A stretch of 64,000 nt of DNA from Olsenella profusa DSM 13989. Lineage in GTDB: Bacteria; Actinomycetota; Coriobacteriia; Coriobacteriales; Atopobiaceae. The notes under the pieces were generated by a model. It was given only the letters and a program-made list of their open reading frames with translations. It was not told the origin of the DNA and made no database searches. Position numbers and translations under genes: made by a program. This document shows positions 40,855 to 50,765 of the stretch, in pieces; position 1 is the first letter of the stretch; every line of letters starts with the position of its first letter. The DNA is taken from contig NZ_JAUSQK010000001.1 in assembly GCF_030811115.1 (NCBI RefSeq), positions 1,178,001 to 1,242,000 on the forward strand, written 5' to 3'.

Positions 40855-43854
40855 ATGCTGAGTACCGTCATCAAGAGGAACAGCTACCAGGACTCCATCA
40901 ACCTGATGCTGCTCACCAATGCGCTCAATGCGCTGCCCGGTGTCACGAAGAGTCAGATCATGATGGGCACCGATGCCAACAAGGACATCCTCGAGGGTGC
41001 GGGCCTCCTGACCGACGAGGCGGCGGCAGCCTCACCCTCCGACATGGTCATCGTCGTCGACTCCGAGCGCGAGGAGACGGTGGGTGAGGTCCTGGCCGAG
41101 ACCGAGCGCTTCCTCTCTGACCTTTCCGTGAGGGGGGATGCCTCCCAGCTCGCCGAGGTGGAGAGCTGGGACGAGGCCCTTGGGGCCATGCCCGACGCAA
41201 ACCTCGCCCTCTTCTCCACGCCGGGCGAGTACACCGCGCCCGAGATCGGGCATGCCCTCGACCTCGGTCTCAACGTCTTCTCGTTCACGGACAACATCAG
41301 CCTCGCCGACGAGGCGAGCCTGAAGCGGAAGGCACATGAGAAGGGCCTCATGCTCATGGGTCCCGATTGCGGCACCGGCATCATCAGCTCGACTCCCATC
41401 GCCTTCACGAACGTGGTCAGGCCCGGCCGCATCGGCATCGTGGGCGCCTCCGGCACGGGCATCCAGGAGGTCACCTGCATCATCGACCGCCTGGGCGAAG
41501 GCGTGACCCATGCCATCGGCACGGGCGGGCGCGACCTTTCCGGCGCCGTGGGCGCCATCACCGTCATGGATGGCATCTCTGCCCTCGAGCATGATAGGGA
41601 GGTCAAGGTCATCTGCGTCATCTCCAAGCCACCCGCGCGGGAGGTCCGTGACAGGGTGGTTGACCTCCTTGAGCGCTGCACCAAGCCAGTCGTGGCCATA
41701 TTTCTGGGTGAGAGGCCGGAGCACCATCTCGGCAGGGTCTATCTGGCCCACACCCTCGAGGAGACAGCCAGGATCGCGGTCGACCTCGCAGAGGGAAGGC
41801 CGGTCAAGAGGAACTACCTCGAGCCGCTCGGCTTTACGTGCAAGGACCCACTCCCCGAGGGCAGGACCGTGGTCGGCCTCTATTCGGGCGGCACCCTGGC
41901 GAATGAGGCAGGCATGCTCGTCTCCGAGGCGCTGGACCTCGGTGGCGTCGTGAAGGAGGACGGCTACATCCTCCATGCGAGTGGCTACGACGTGATCGAC
42001 CTCGGCGACGACGTCTATACCCAGGGTCGTCCGCACCCCATGATCGACCCCGATGTCCGCATCGACCACATCCGGAAGTACGCCCGCAGTCCGCGTGCCG
42101 GCGTCATCCTCTTCGACGTGATGCTTGGCTATGGCTGCCATCCTGACATGGCGGGGGCCCTGGCTCCCGTGATTCGCGAAGAGCTCTCCGTCGCCCGCAA
42201 GGAAGGCCGCGAACTTCACTTCGTGGGCTCGGTCACCGGTACCGAGGCAGATCCGCAGGACTACCAGAAATCCTTTGCGGAACTCCGTGCCGTGGGTGTC
42301 CATATGGAGACCTCCAACGCCCGTGCCGTCCGCTATGCCCTGGAGCTCAAGGGCGTCCACCTCATCGAGGCGGACCGCACTTCCGTCCCCTATGAGCCGA
42401 GCTGCAAGGATCCAGTTCCCGAGCCCTCCGAGTCCGTACGCGAGCTTCTCGATGCCAAGCCTCGCATCATCAATGTGGGTGTCGAGTCCTTCAATGACTC
42501 CCTGCGTGCCTGCGGTGCGAGGTCCGTCCAGTACAGCTGGAAGCCTATGGCTGGCGGCGACAGGCACCTGATCCATCTCCTTCAGGGGCTCAGCGAACAC
42601 GAGGAGGAGATCGACGAGGCAAACGACGTCGTGATTGGCCGCTTGCGTGACTCGCAGCCCTTCCTCGTGGATGTGGTGCCTGCCAAGGGCGAGATTCCCG
42701 AGCTTGCGGGCAGGGTCATCCTTCATGCGGGTCCCCCGATCGAGTACACCCACATGTCCGACCCCATGCAGGGTTCCTGCGTTGGCGCCGTCCTCTTCGA
42801 GGGCTGGGCAGACAGCGAGGAAGATGCCCGAAGGCTCCTCGAATCCGGGGAGGTTGCCTTCAAGCCCTGCCACTCCGCGCACGCCGTCGGTCCCATGGGT
42901 GGCATCACGACGGGTGGCATGGCGGTGCTCAAGGTCGTGAACAAGGTCGACGGCACCGTGGGCTTCTGCACCATGAACGAGGGAATCGGCAAGGTCCTGC
43001 GCTTTGGTGCCTACGACCAGGAGGTCATCGACCGTCTGCACTGGATGGCGGACGTCCTTGCCCCCGTGCTCTCGGCGGCGATCTGCTCGGTTCCAGGCGG
43101 CCTCAACATCAATCCTATGATCGCCAAGGCCATCACGATGGGAGACGAGTTTCACCAGCGCAACATCGCCGCGTCCCTTGTCTTCCTCAAGACTGTCGCA
43201 CCGCTCATCACCGTGCTTGATTGGGACCAGGGAGAGAAGCAGGACGTCATCCAGTTCCTTGCCGACACCGACCAGTTCTTCCTGAACATCATGATGGCGG
43301 CGGGCAAGTCGATGGTGGACTACGCCCGCAAGTACGAGCATGGCTGCGTCGTCACGACGATGGCGAGAAACGGCGAGAGCTTTGGCATCAGGATTGCCGG
43401 CATGGGGGACGAGTGGTTCTGTGCGCCCGTCAACACGCCCCAGGGCCTCTACTTCACCGGCTACTCTGCCGAAGATGCGAATCCCGACATCGGCGACTCC
43501 GCCATCACTGAGACCGTCGGTGTGGGTGCGATGGCGATGATCGCCGCCCCGGGCGTCACCCGCTTCGTCGGTGCCGGTGGCTTCGAGGACGCCATCCGCT
43601 ATTCCAAGGAGGGCGAGAGGATCTGCATCGCCCACAATCCCAATTGGACGATTCCTACCTGGGACTTCAAGGGCACGAACCTCGGCATCGACATCCGCAA
43701 GGTCGTGGCGACCGGCATCACGCCGACCATCAATACCGGCATTGCGAACAAGAGGGCCGGCCTTGGCCAGATCGGTGCCGGTACGGTCCTTGCCCCCATG
43801 GGCTGCTTCACCAAGGCGCTCGAGGCCTATGCGGCAAAGCATGGCATCGAGTAG
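40855..43854 (+). CDS. FdrA (AllF)-YlbE/DUF1116 (AllG) fusion, oxamate carbamoyltransferase subunits
   Basis: A 999-residue protein made of two units that are separate genes in E. coli. Residues 1 to about 515 are FdrA-like: succinyl-CoA-synthetase-type domains with LMGPDCGTGIISSTPIAFTN, GIVGASGTGIQEVTCII, AIGTGGRDLSGAVGAI and the second half GYGCHPDMAGALAPVI. After a linker (PVPEPSESVRELLDAK) residues about 533-999 are DUF1116/YlbE: VGVESFNDSLRACGA, HAVGPMGGITTGGMAVLK, SVPGGLNINPMIAKAITMGD and a Gly-rich ending. AllF, AllG and AllH have been assigned to oxamate carbamoyltransferase, which phosphorolyses oxalurate to oxamate and carbamoyl phosphate. There is no stop between the parts and frame is continuous, so the fusion is real in this sequence. 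ATG at 40855. Confidence 0.85.
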   Translation: MLSTVIKRNSYQDSINLMLLTNALNALPGVTKSQIMMGTDANKDILEGAGLLTDEAAAASPSDMVIVVDSEREETVGEVLAETERFLSDLSVRGDASQLAEVESWDEALGAMPDANLALFSTPGEYTAPEIGHALDLGLNVFSFTDNISLADEASLKRKAHEKGLMLMGPDCGTGIISSTPIAFTNVVRPGRIGIVGASGTGIQEVTCIIDRLGEGVTHAIGTGGRDLSGAVGAITVMDGISALEHDREVKVICVISKPPAREVRDRVVDLLERCTKPVVAIFLGERPEHHLGRVYLAHTLEETARIAVDLAEGRPVKRNYLEPLGFTCKDPLPEGRTVVGLYSGGTLANEAGMLVSEALDLGGVVKEDGYILHASGYDVIDLGDDVYTQGRPHPMIDPDVRIDHIRKYARSPRAGVILFDVMLGYGCHPDMAGALAPVIREELSVARKEGRELHFVGSVTGTEADPQDYQKSFAELRAVGVHMETSNARAVRYALELKGVHLIEADRTSVPYEPSCKDPVPEPSESVRELLDAKPRIINVGVESFNDSLRACGARSVQYSWKPMAGGDRHLIHLLQGLSEHEEEIDEANDVVIGRLRDSQPFLVDVVPAKGEIPELAGRVILHAGPPIEYTHMSDPMQGSCVGAVLFEGWADSEEDARRLLESGEVAFKPCHSAHAVGPMGGITTGGMAVLKVVNKVDGTVGFCTMNEGIGKVLRFGAYDQEVIDRLHWMADVLAPVLSAAICSVPGGLNINPMIAKAITMGDEFHQRNIAASLVFLKTVAPLITVLDWDQGEKQDVIQFLADTDQFFLNIMMAAGKSMVDYARKYEHGCVVTTMARNGESFGIRIAGMGDEWFCAPVNTPQGLYFTGYSAEDANPDIGDSAITETVGVGAMAMIAAPGVTRFVGAGGFEDAIRYSKEGERICIAHNPNWTIPTWDFKGTNLGIDIRKVVATGITPTINTGIANKRAGLGQIGAGTVLAPMGCFTKALEAYAAKHGIE

Positions 43855-43867
43855 GCAGGGGACAGCC

Positions 43868-44815
43868 ATGGGGACACAGGCGCGAATCTCCTCCTCCCTT
43901 GTCCCCCTAGGGGGGGATTCGCTTGCCGGCGTGGTCGTGCAGGCCTTTGCCCATGGAATGGACGTCCAGCCCGATCAGGGTCGGCTCTTCTACGTCGGCG
44001 GGCATGACAGGCCCCTCTCCTGCATTGGCCTCCAGCTCCCCCAAGGACAGACCGGCCTGCTTCTTGACCGGGCCCGTATCGGTGATGAGGTGCGCATAAC
44101 CTCGCGGGGACTCTTCCTGACACGTGGCAGCCGTCCGCTCCTGCGCCTTGTCTGGACGGAGCTGGAGACGGTCCGCCTCTCCCTCACGTCCCAACTCTCC
44201 CCGGAGGGGCGCAGGCGCGTGGCTTCGGCCGTCGCGCACGCTGATCCCCCACTTTCCCCAGGGCTCGCCATCGACACAAGCCTGCTTGCTGCCCTGCGGG
44301 GTCTGGCAGTGGGGGAGGCCGCCAGGGAGGATGCCATCTTCTGGCTTCTTGGCCGGGGGCTGGGCCTCACCCCCTCGGGAGATGACATCCTCTCCGGTTT
44401 TGGCCTGGGCCTTCGTGCCCGGGGGGACGAAGGGGACCTTGCCGCCTTTGCAGGTGCGCTCCAGCGCATGCTCCTCATCCGGCACACCACGCCCGTAAGC
44501 GAGGCCTACCTGGCGGCGATGCTCGAAGGTACCTGCAACGAGGGATTTCTCGAGCTTCTTGAGGCGGCACAGGAAGGGAGGCCGCTCGAGGGTGCCCTTG
44601 CGGGGGCCAGGTCCTACGGCCATACCTCGGGGGACGATATGCTTCTTGGTCTCTATGCCGCATTCGCACGTCGGGCCCCCTCCCCCTCCTTGTGGGGATG
44701 GGGCAACAGCCTCTGGCGTCACACCGTCATCGGCAAGAACGGAGGAGCCCATGCCTACGACGCACCCCGAGCGCATCGTGATCGCCCTCGGCGGCAATGC
44801 CATCCTGACGGATGA
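43868..44815 (+). CDS. allH: DUF2877 protein (AllH/YlbF), third oxamate carbamoyltransferase subunit
   Basis: A 315-residue DUF2877 protein: QGRLFYVGGHDRPLSCIGLQ, LGRGLGLTPSGDDILSGFGL and YGHTSGDDMLLGLYAAF. The two G-x-x-S-G-D-D motifs are the family hallmark. It follows the FdrA-YlbE fusion by 13 bp and overlaps the carbamate kinase gene by 65 bp. E. coli AllH is the third component needed with AllF and AllG for oxalurate cleavage. Its last ~25 residues arise from the overlap with the next gene, so the C-terminus may be longer than the family norm. Confidence 0.85.
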   Translation: MGTQARISSSLVPLGGDSLAGVVVQAFAHGMDVQPDQGRLFYVGGHDRPLSCIGLQLPQGQTGLLLDRARIGDEVRITSRGLFLTRGSRPLLRLVWTELETVRLSLTSQLSPEGRRRVASAVAHADPPLSPGLAIDTSLLAALRGLAVGEAAREDAIFWLLGRGLGLTPSGDDILSGFGLGLRARGDEGDLAAFAGALQRMLLIRHTTPVSEAYLAAMLEGTCNEGFLELLEAAQEGRPLEGALAGARSYGHTSGDDMLLGLYAAFARRAPSPSLWGWGNSLWRHTVIGKNGGAHAYDAPRAHRDRPRRQCHPDG

Positions 44816-45698
44816 CCCCTCGGCAGAGGCGCAGATCAGGGCGCTTCAGAGGACCTGCGCCCACATCGTCCCCCTGGTTCGGGAGGGCAAGGAGATAGTC
44901 ATCACACACGGCAATGGCCCCCAGGTGGGAAACCTGCTCCTGCAGCAGGAGACGGGCTCCTCTGCCAGGAGCCCCGCCATGCCGCTCGACACCTGTGTCG
45001 CAATGACGCAGGGATCGATCGGCTACTGGACCGTGCTGGCACTCAAGACCGAGCTCAAGCGGGCGGGCCTCGACCACAGGGTCGACGTGCTCATGACAAC
45101 GACGTCGGTTGCGGCGGACGATCCGGCCTTCAGGCACCCGACCAAGCCGATAGGTCCCTTCCTCACCGAGGAGGACGCAAAGGCACAGGCGGCGATTGAT
45201 GGCTGCACCTACATAGAGGACGCAGGCCGTGGCTGGCGTAAGGTCGTGCCCTCGCCCCAACCGCTCGACGTGCCCGGCTCCGCCTGCGTCCCGGCGCTTG
45301 TCAAGCGTGGCGACATCGTGGTCTGCGTCGGAGGCGGCGGCATCCCGGTCGTCGAGACCGAAGACGGCTTCCGCGGCGTCGAGGGTGTCATCGACAAGGA
45401 TCTCACGGCAGAGAAGCTCGCTGAGATCGTGGATGCAGACAATCTCGTGATCTGCACGGGCGTGGACAATGTCTGCATCGACTTCAACAGGCCGACCCAG
45501 CGTGCCTTGGGCGAGGTCTCCGTTCCGGAGCTTGAGCGCTACATCGATGAGGGCCAGTTCCCACAGGGGAGCATGCTTCCCAAGGTCGAGGCCTGCATCC
45601 GCTTCGTCGAGTCCGGTGCGGGTCGCGCGGCCACGATCACCTCGCTCGGTCGCCTGCGTGACCTGAGTCAGGGCGCCGGCACCCGTATCGTACGATAG
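44751..45698 (+). CDS. arcC: Carbamate kinase
   Basis: A 315-residue amino-acid-kinase-family protein with IVIALGGNAIL, ITHGNGPQVGNLLLQQE, FLTEEDA and VVCVGGGGIPVVE followed by VIDKDLTAEKLAEIVDADNL. These are the phosphate-binding and active-site motifs of carbamate kinases. The ATG at 44751 follows GGAGGA inside the allH 3' end. It transfers phosphate from carbamoyl phosphate to ADP, so it gains ATP from allantoin breakdown, as AllK (YbcF) does in E. coli. Confidence 0.9.
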   Translation: MPTTHPERIVIALGGNAILTDDPSAEAQIRALQRTCAHIVPLVREGKEIVITHGNGPQVGNLLLQQETGSSARSPAMPLDTCVAMTQGSIGYWTVLALKTELKRAGLDHRVDVLMTTTSVAADDPAFRHPTKPIGPFLTEEDAKAQAAIDGCTYIEDAGRGWRKVVPSPQPLDVPGSACVPALVKRGDIVVCVGGGGIPVVETEDGFRGVEGVIDKDLTAEKLAEIVDADNLVICTGVDNVCIDFNRPTQRALGEVSVPELERYIDEGQFPQGSMLPKVEACIRFVESGAGRAATITSLGRLRDLSQGAGTRIVR

Positions 45699-45725
45699 TC
45701 ACCATCTTGAGAGAAAGGACCTGAC

Positions 45726-46778
45726 ATGCTCGTTGCACGTGAGGAGCTCAAGCGGCTCATGAAGGGGAAGTTCATGGTGGCAGGCCTCCATGAGGGGCAT
45801 GCTGACGAGATGGCAGAGGTGCTCACCTGGTCGAGCGAACGGGGTCTTCACAGCCACGGAGAGGTGCGTGTCGAGTACTACGCCGAGCGCATCTCCAAGG
45901 GTGGTATCACGATAGACCCAAGATGGGACTGGGAGCAGACGGGTCCCTGCTCGGGCATCCTCGATGCGGACAATGGCTGCGGCTATCCCTTTGCGATCCT
46001 AGGCCTCAAGAAGGCCATGGAGCTCGCACGGGAGCATGGCCTCGGCGTCGTGGGCGTGAAGAACATCTCCCACTCGGGAGCCTTGGGATACTACACCGAG
46101 ATGGCAGCGAAGAGCGACCTCTGCTGTCTCACGATGTGTCAGTCCGACCCGATGGTCATTCCGTATGGTGGCGCGGAACCCTTCTATGGCACGAATCCGA
46201 TCGCCTTCGGCGCTCCGACGGCAGACGAGCGCTTCGTGAACTTCGACATGGCGACGACGGTGCAGGCATGGGGGAAGATCCTCGATGCCAAGAGCGCCGG
46301 TCGCCCCATCCCCGATGACTGGGCCGTCGATGCGGATGGCAAGCCGACGACCGACCCCCACAAGGTCAATGCCCTGCGTGCCATTGCGGGTCCCAAGGGC
46401 TACGGCCTGATGATGGTCGTCGACATCCTCTCCGGCATCCTTCTGGGCATGCCCTCCGGCAAGAACGTCTCCTCGATGTACCACGACCTGTCTGAGGGCA
46501 GGAACCTGGGCCATCTCCACATCGTGATCGACCCGTCCCGCTTCTGCGGCCTGGACGAGTTCAAGCGCCATATGTCCCAGACTCTGGATGAGCTGGCTGC
46601 CGTGAGGCCGGGCCCGGGCTTCGACAAGGTCTACTATCCTGGCGAGCGGGCGCTCATCCGCAAGGCCAAGTGCGATGCAGTGGGTGGCATCGAGGTCGTG
46701 GACGACATCTATGACTACCTCATCTCCGACAAGCTCTACATCCACAGCTGGGACCACAGGAACCGTTTCGCCGAGTAG
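45726..46778 (+). CDS. allD: Ureidoglycolate dehydrogenase
   Basis: A 350-residue member of the malate/L-lactate dehydrogenase type-2 family: GLHSHGEVRVEYYAERI, the active-site region VKNISHSGALGYYTEMA, TNPIAFGAPTADERFVNFDM and GPKGYGLMMVVDILSGIL. The His-Ser-Gly-Ala motif is typical of AllD. It oxidises (S)-ureidoglycolate to oxalurate with NAD(P)+, feeding the carbamoyltransferase encoded upstream. The ATG follows GAAAGGAC. Last gene of the operon. Confidence 0.9.
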   Translation: MLVAREELKRLMKGKFMVAGLHEGHADEMAEVLTWSSERGLHSHGEVRVEYYAERISKGGITIDPRWDWEQTGPCSGILDADNGCGYPFAILGLKKAMELAREHGLGVVGVKNISHSGALGYYTEMAAKSDLCCLTMCQSDPMVIPYGGAEPFYGTNPIAFGAPTADERFVNFDMATTVQAWGKILDAKSAGRPIPDDWAVDADGKPTTDPHKVNALRAIAGPKGYGLMMVVDILSGILLGMPSGKNVSSMYHDLSEGRNLGHLHIVIDPSRFCGLDEFKRHMSQTLDELAAVRPGPGFDKVYYPGERALIRKAKCDAVGGIEVVDDIYDYLISDKLYIHSWDHRNRFAE

Positions 46779-46835
46779 GGCACAGGCAGGCAGGAGGATT
46801 CCGAGACGTGTGCCACGGGCACCGGCACTCACGGG

Positions 46836-47791
46836 AATGCCTGTTTTCAGGTGGTCATGGGTGCCAAGGTGTCCAGGGTGTTCGAGGCGCTGATGCCCCT
46901 GCTCGACCCCTCCTGACGCACGGCACGGAGAAGGACGGCTCCGGTGCCCCCACGGTACGGGACTACCGCGGCTGGGGCGACAGGATCCTCTCGACCGTCG
47001 CCAGGATGTTCACGCCCCTCATGCCCGCCATCGCGGCGGCTGGCCTCGTCAAGGGCGTCCTCACGGCCGTCTCGCTGATCTTCAAGCAGCGGGGCATCGA
47101 CATCACCACCAACGACACCTATGTGCTGCTGTATGCCGCCGGCCAGGTCATCTTCTACTTCCTGCCCATCTTCCTGGGCTATACGGCGGCCAAGGCGCTC
47201 AGGTGCAACGAGATCATCGCCATGGTCCTCGGGGCCTTCCTCCGCTATCCGCAGGTCGACAAGCCCATCCAGGATGTGGGAACGGCGACGACGATCTATG
47301 GCATCCCCGGCGTCAAGGCGACGTGGACGATCGGCGAGTCCACCAAGGTCTTCAGCTACACCGAATCCGTCATTCCCATCCTGCTCGCCTTTGCGGGCGC
47401 CGCCAACTTCGCGCAGGGCGGTGCAGCCCCCGGTGTGTGGCTCAAGACCAAGAGCGAGGAGATGAGGGGCGTCTCCCTGTCCGTCATGATCTCCGCCGTG
47501 CTCGTGGGCATCACCGAGCCTGCCATCTACGGCTGCAACCTGCGCTTCAAGTGGCCCATGGCCTGCGCCATCATAGCTGGTGCCGTGGGTGGGGCCATCA
47601 TGGGCTTCGGCAACGTCTTTGGCGACGCCTTCGCCACCAACGGTGTGCTGACCATCTTCACGTACGCCTCCTTTGGTATCGCACAGTTCGTGTTCTACCT
47701 GGTCGGATGCGCCGTTGCGTTCTTTGGCGCCGCAGCCCTCACGGCCGTCGTGGGCTTTGAGGAGCTCACCGACGAGGGGATGGAGGTCTAG
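46836..47791 (+). pseudogene. Beta-glucoside PTS EIIBC remnant (frameshift plus internal deletion)
   Basis: The end of an EIIB domain (QVVMGAKVSRVFEALMPLLD) runs into TGA at 46914-46916. The EIIC part then starts in another frame (GAPTVRDYRGWGDRILSTVA, MFTPLMPAIAAAGLVKGVL). After FSYTESVIPI the sequence jumps to LLAFAGAANFAQGGAAPGVW, where BglF-type permeases normally have about 100 more residues with three or four helices. The end (GITEPAIYGCNLRFKWPMAC, TNGVLTIFTYASFG) is normal. Most of EIIB and any EIIA are missing. This is a non-functional sugar permease next to a damaged GH1 gene. Confidence 0.75.
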
Positions 47792-47793
47792 GC

Positions 47794-49223
<1,430 letters not shown>

Positions 49224-49245
49224 CGCCCCGGTGGTTCCCGTGGCA

Positions 49246-49418
49246 GGGGGGAGTCGTATGCAATCTTGAGCCAGCGTTTGGGGAGTCGTTCGCAAACTCG
49301 GATGACCCCTCTTCGTAAAGTTGCAGGTAAAGGAGCTGCAGCTACTTTTTGGAGCGGAAAAGTCAGCCCAAAATCGCGAACGACTCCCGAGAGGATTGCG
49401 AACGACTCCCGGGAGGGT
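49246..49418. repeat. ~170-bp intergenic repeat, copy 1
   Basis: It shares its whole length with 54065-54227. It carries four GGGAGTCGT-type units: two forward (49249 GGGAGTCGTATGCAATC; 49281 GGGAGTCGTTCGCAA) and two inverted (49374-49388 and 49396-49410, ending GAACGACTCCC). The right and left halves can pair into one long structure around a conserved centre (CAGGTA-AGGAG-TGC and TACTT-TGGAGC). Confidence 0.85.
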
Positions 49419-49439
49419 TGCCTACCTCAGGCGGCGCTC

Positions 49440-50444
49440 CTATCTCGTTGACTCGAGCCAGTTGACCGCACAGGGCAGGATGCGCTGTTGCGGAGCCTGC
49501 TCTCCGGCGATCAGCTGCGCGAGCATCGTGCAGGCCAGTTTCCCTTCCTCCTCGACGGGCTCGACCAATGTGGATATGGAGGGGGATGCGAGGCGGGTCC
49601 ACTCGGCATTGTTGAGCCCCAGGAGGCCGACCCGCTCCGGAATGAGCTGGCGCATGGAGAGGAGTGCCTCATAGGTACGGGCGAGGGCCCATTGGTGCAT
49701 GCAGAAGACGAGGGTTCTTCTGGACGGGTTGAGGGTGTATTCGAACTGATGCCGCAGCTCGGTGAGGGATGGCGCCTGATGGGAGATGGCGATATGCCGG
49801 AAGGGGCGTCCGTGTTCCTCCAGCGCGTCAGACAGCCCCCGCAGGCGCTCGGAACGGGTGCGCATCTCCTCGACATTCGCTGCCAGCACCACGAACTCCT
49901 CGTATCCCTTGGCGATGCATGAGCTGGTGACGTCATAGACGCCACCGTAGAGGTCCGTCTTCACCCAGGTGCTCGTCAGGTCGATGAGGTTGAAGTCATA
50001 GAAGACCACGGGCTTTCGCGCCCGCTTGATGCGCTCGTTGATGGCGCGGTAGCGCTTCGTCGGCTGTATGGCAAACCCGTCAACCCCGAGCGAGAGCATC
50101 TTCTCGACATAGTCATGCTCCACCTGAGGATCAAAGTGCGTGTCACAGACGACGGTCTGAAAGCCGCGTCCATATGCCTCGGTCTCAAAGCCCGAGACGA
50201 ATCGTCCGGCCCATGCATTGGTGTTGTCCTCGAGGAGCACGGCGATGACCCCCGACTTGACGTTCCCGAGCATGCGCGCCTGTGCATTCGGCACATAGCC
50301 GAGCTCTTGGATGGCCTGCTCGACGGTCCTGCGCGTGCCTTGGCTCATGCGGTCGAACTTCCCATTGAGATAATGGGAGACGGTTGCGGTGGAGGTATGC
50401 GCCGCGCGCGCCACGTCTCGTATGGTCACGCGCTGGCCATCCAT
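49440..50444 (-). CDS. LacI family transcriptional regulator
   Basis: A 334-residue regulator with an N-terminal LacI HTH and hinge (VTIRDVARAAHTSTATVSHY, GRK-like NGKFDRMSQGTRRTVEQA) and a periplasmic-binding-like ligand domain (SGVIAVLLEDNTNAWAGRFV, HFDPQVEHDYVEKMLSLGVD, LVEPVEEEGKLACTMLAQL). The ATG at 50444 has GGAGGG six bases upstream. It is divergent from the EIIBC-GatZ-EIIA operon and most probably represses it until a phosphorylated sugar binds. Confidence 0.85.
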   Translation of the reverse strand: MDGQRVTIRDVARAAHTSTATVSHYLNGKFDRMSQGTRRTVEQAIQELGYVPNAQARMLGNVKSGVIAVLLEDNTNAWAGRFVSGFETEAYGRGFQTVVCDTHFDPQVEHDYVEKMLSLGVDGFAIQPTKRYRAINERIKRARKPVVFYDFNLIDLTSTWVKTDLYGGVYDVTSSCIAKGYEEFVVLAANVEEMRTRSERLRGLSDALEEHGRPFRHIAISHQAPSLTELRHQFEYTLNPSRRTLVFCMHQWALARTYEALLSMRQLIPERVGLLGLNNAEWTRLASPSISTLVEPVEEEGKLACTMLAQLIAGEQAPQQRILPCAVNWLESTR

Positions 50445-50543
50445 GGCAATCCCTCCAATGTGCTGGCATGGGAGCAATGATAGCGGCAGGAACGTAGGGC
50501 TCCCCTGTGGTTATGCCCAGTCACCGATGCTCCCATCTTTCTG

Positions 50544-50591
50544 TTGACATTCATATCACTTTGTGATTCACGAGCGTGCAGAATATGTCAA
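50544..50591. promoter_or_regulatory. AT-rich divergent control region with nested palindromes
   Basis: The 321-bp gap between the LacI gene and the PTS gene turns AT-rich from about 50530. ATCAC-TTT-GTGAT (50555-50567) is a 13-bp perfect palindrome, and TTGACAT (50544) and ATGTCAA (50585-50591) form an outer inverted pair; the TTGACA may also be a -35 box. These are candidate LacI-family operator sites. Confidence 0.5.
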
Positions 50592-50765
50592 TCGTTTAAC
50601 TAAAATACAAAATTCTGGATAACAAAGACATATACAGAATAAATATTGATAGACGTCTCCATCCAATTCAAGATAGGCATCGAACGACCAAGCGTTTGGC
50701 AATGGCTGCCACTCGATCCGGACGCGCGTCAGTGTGTGATCGCACTGCTCGTAGGGGAGGGGAAC

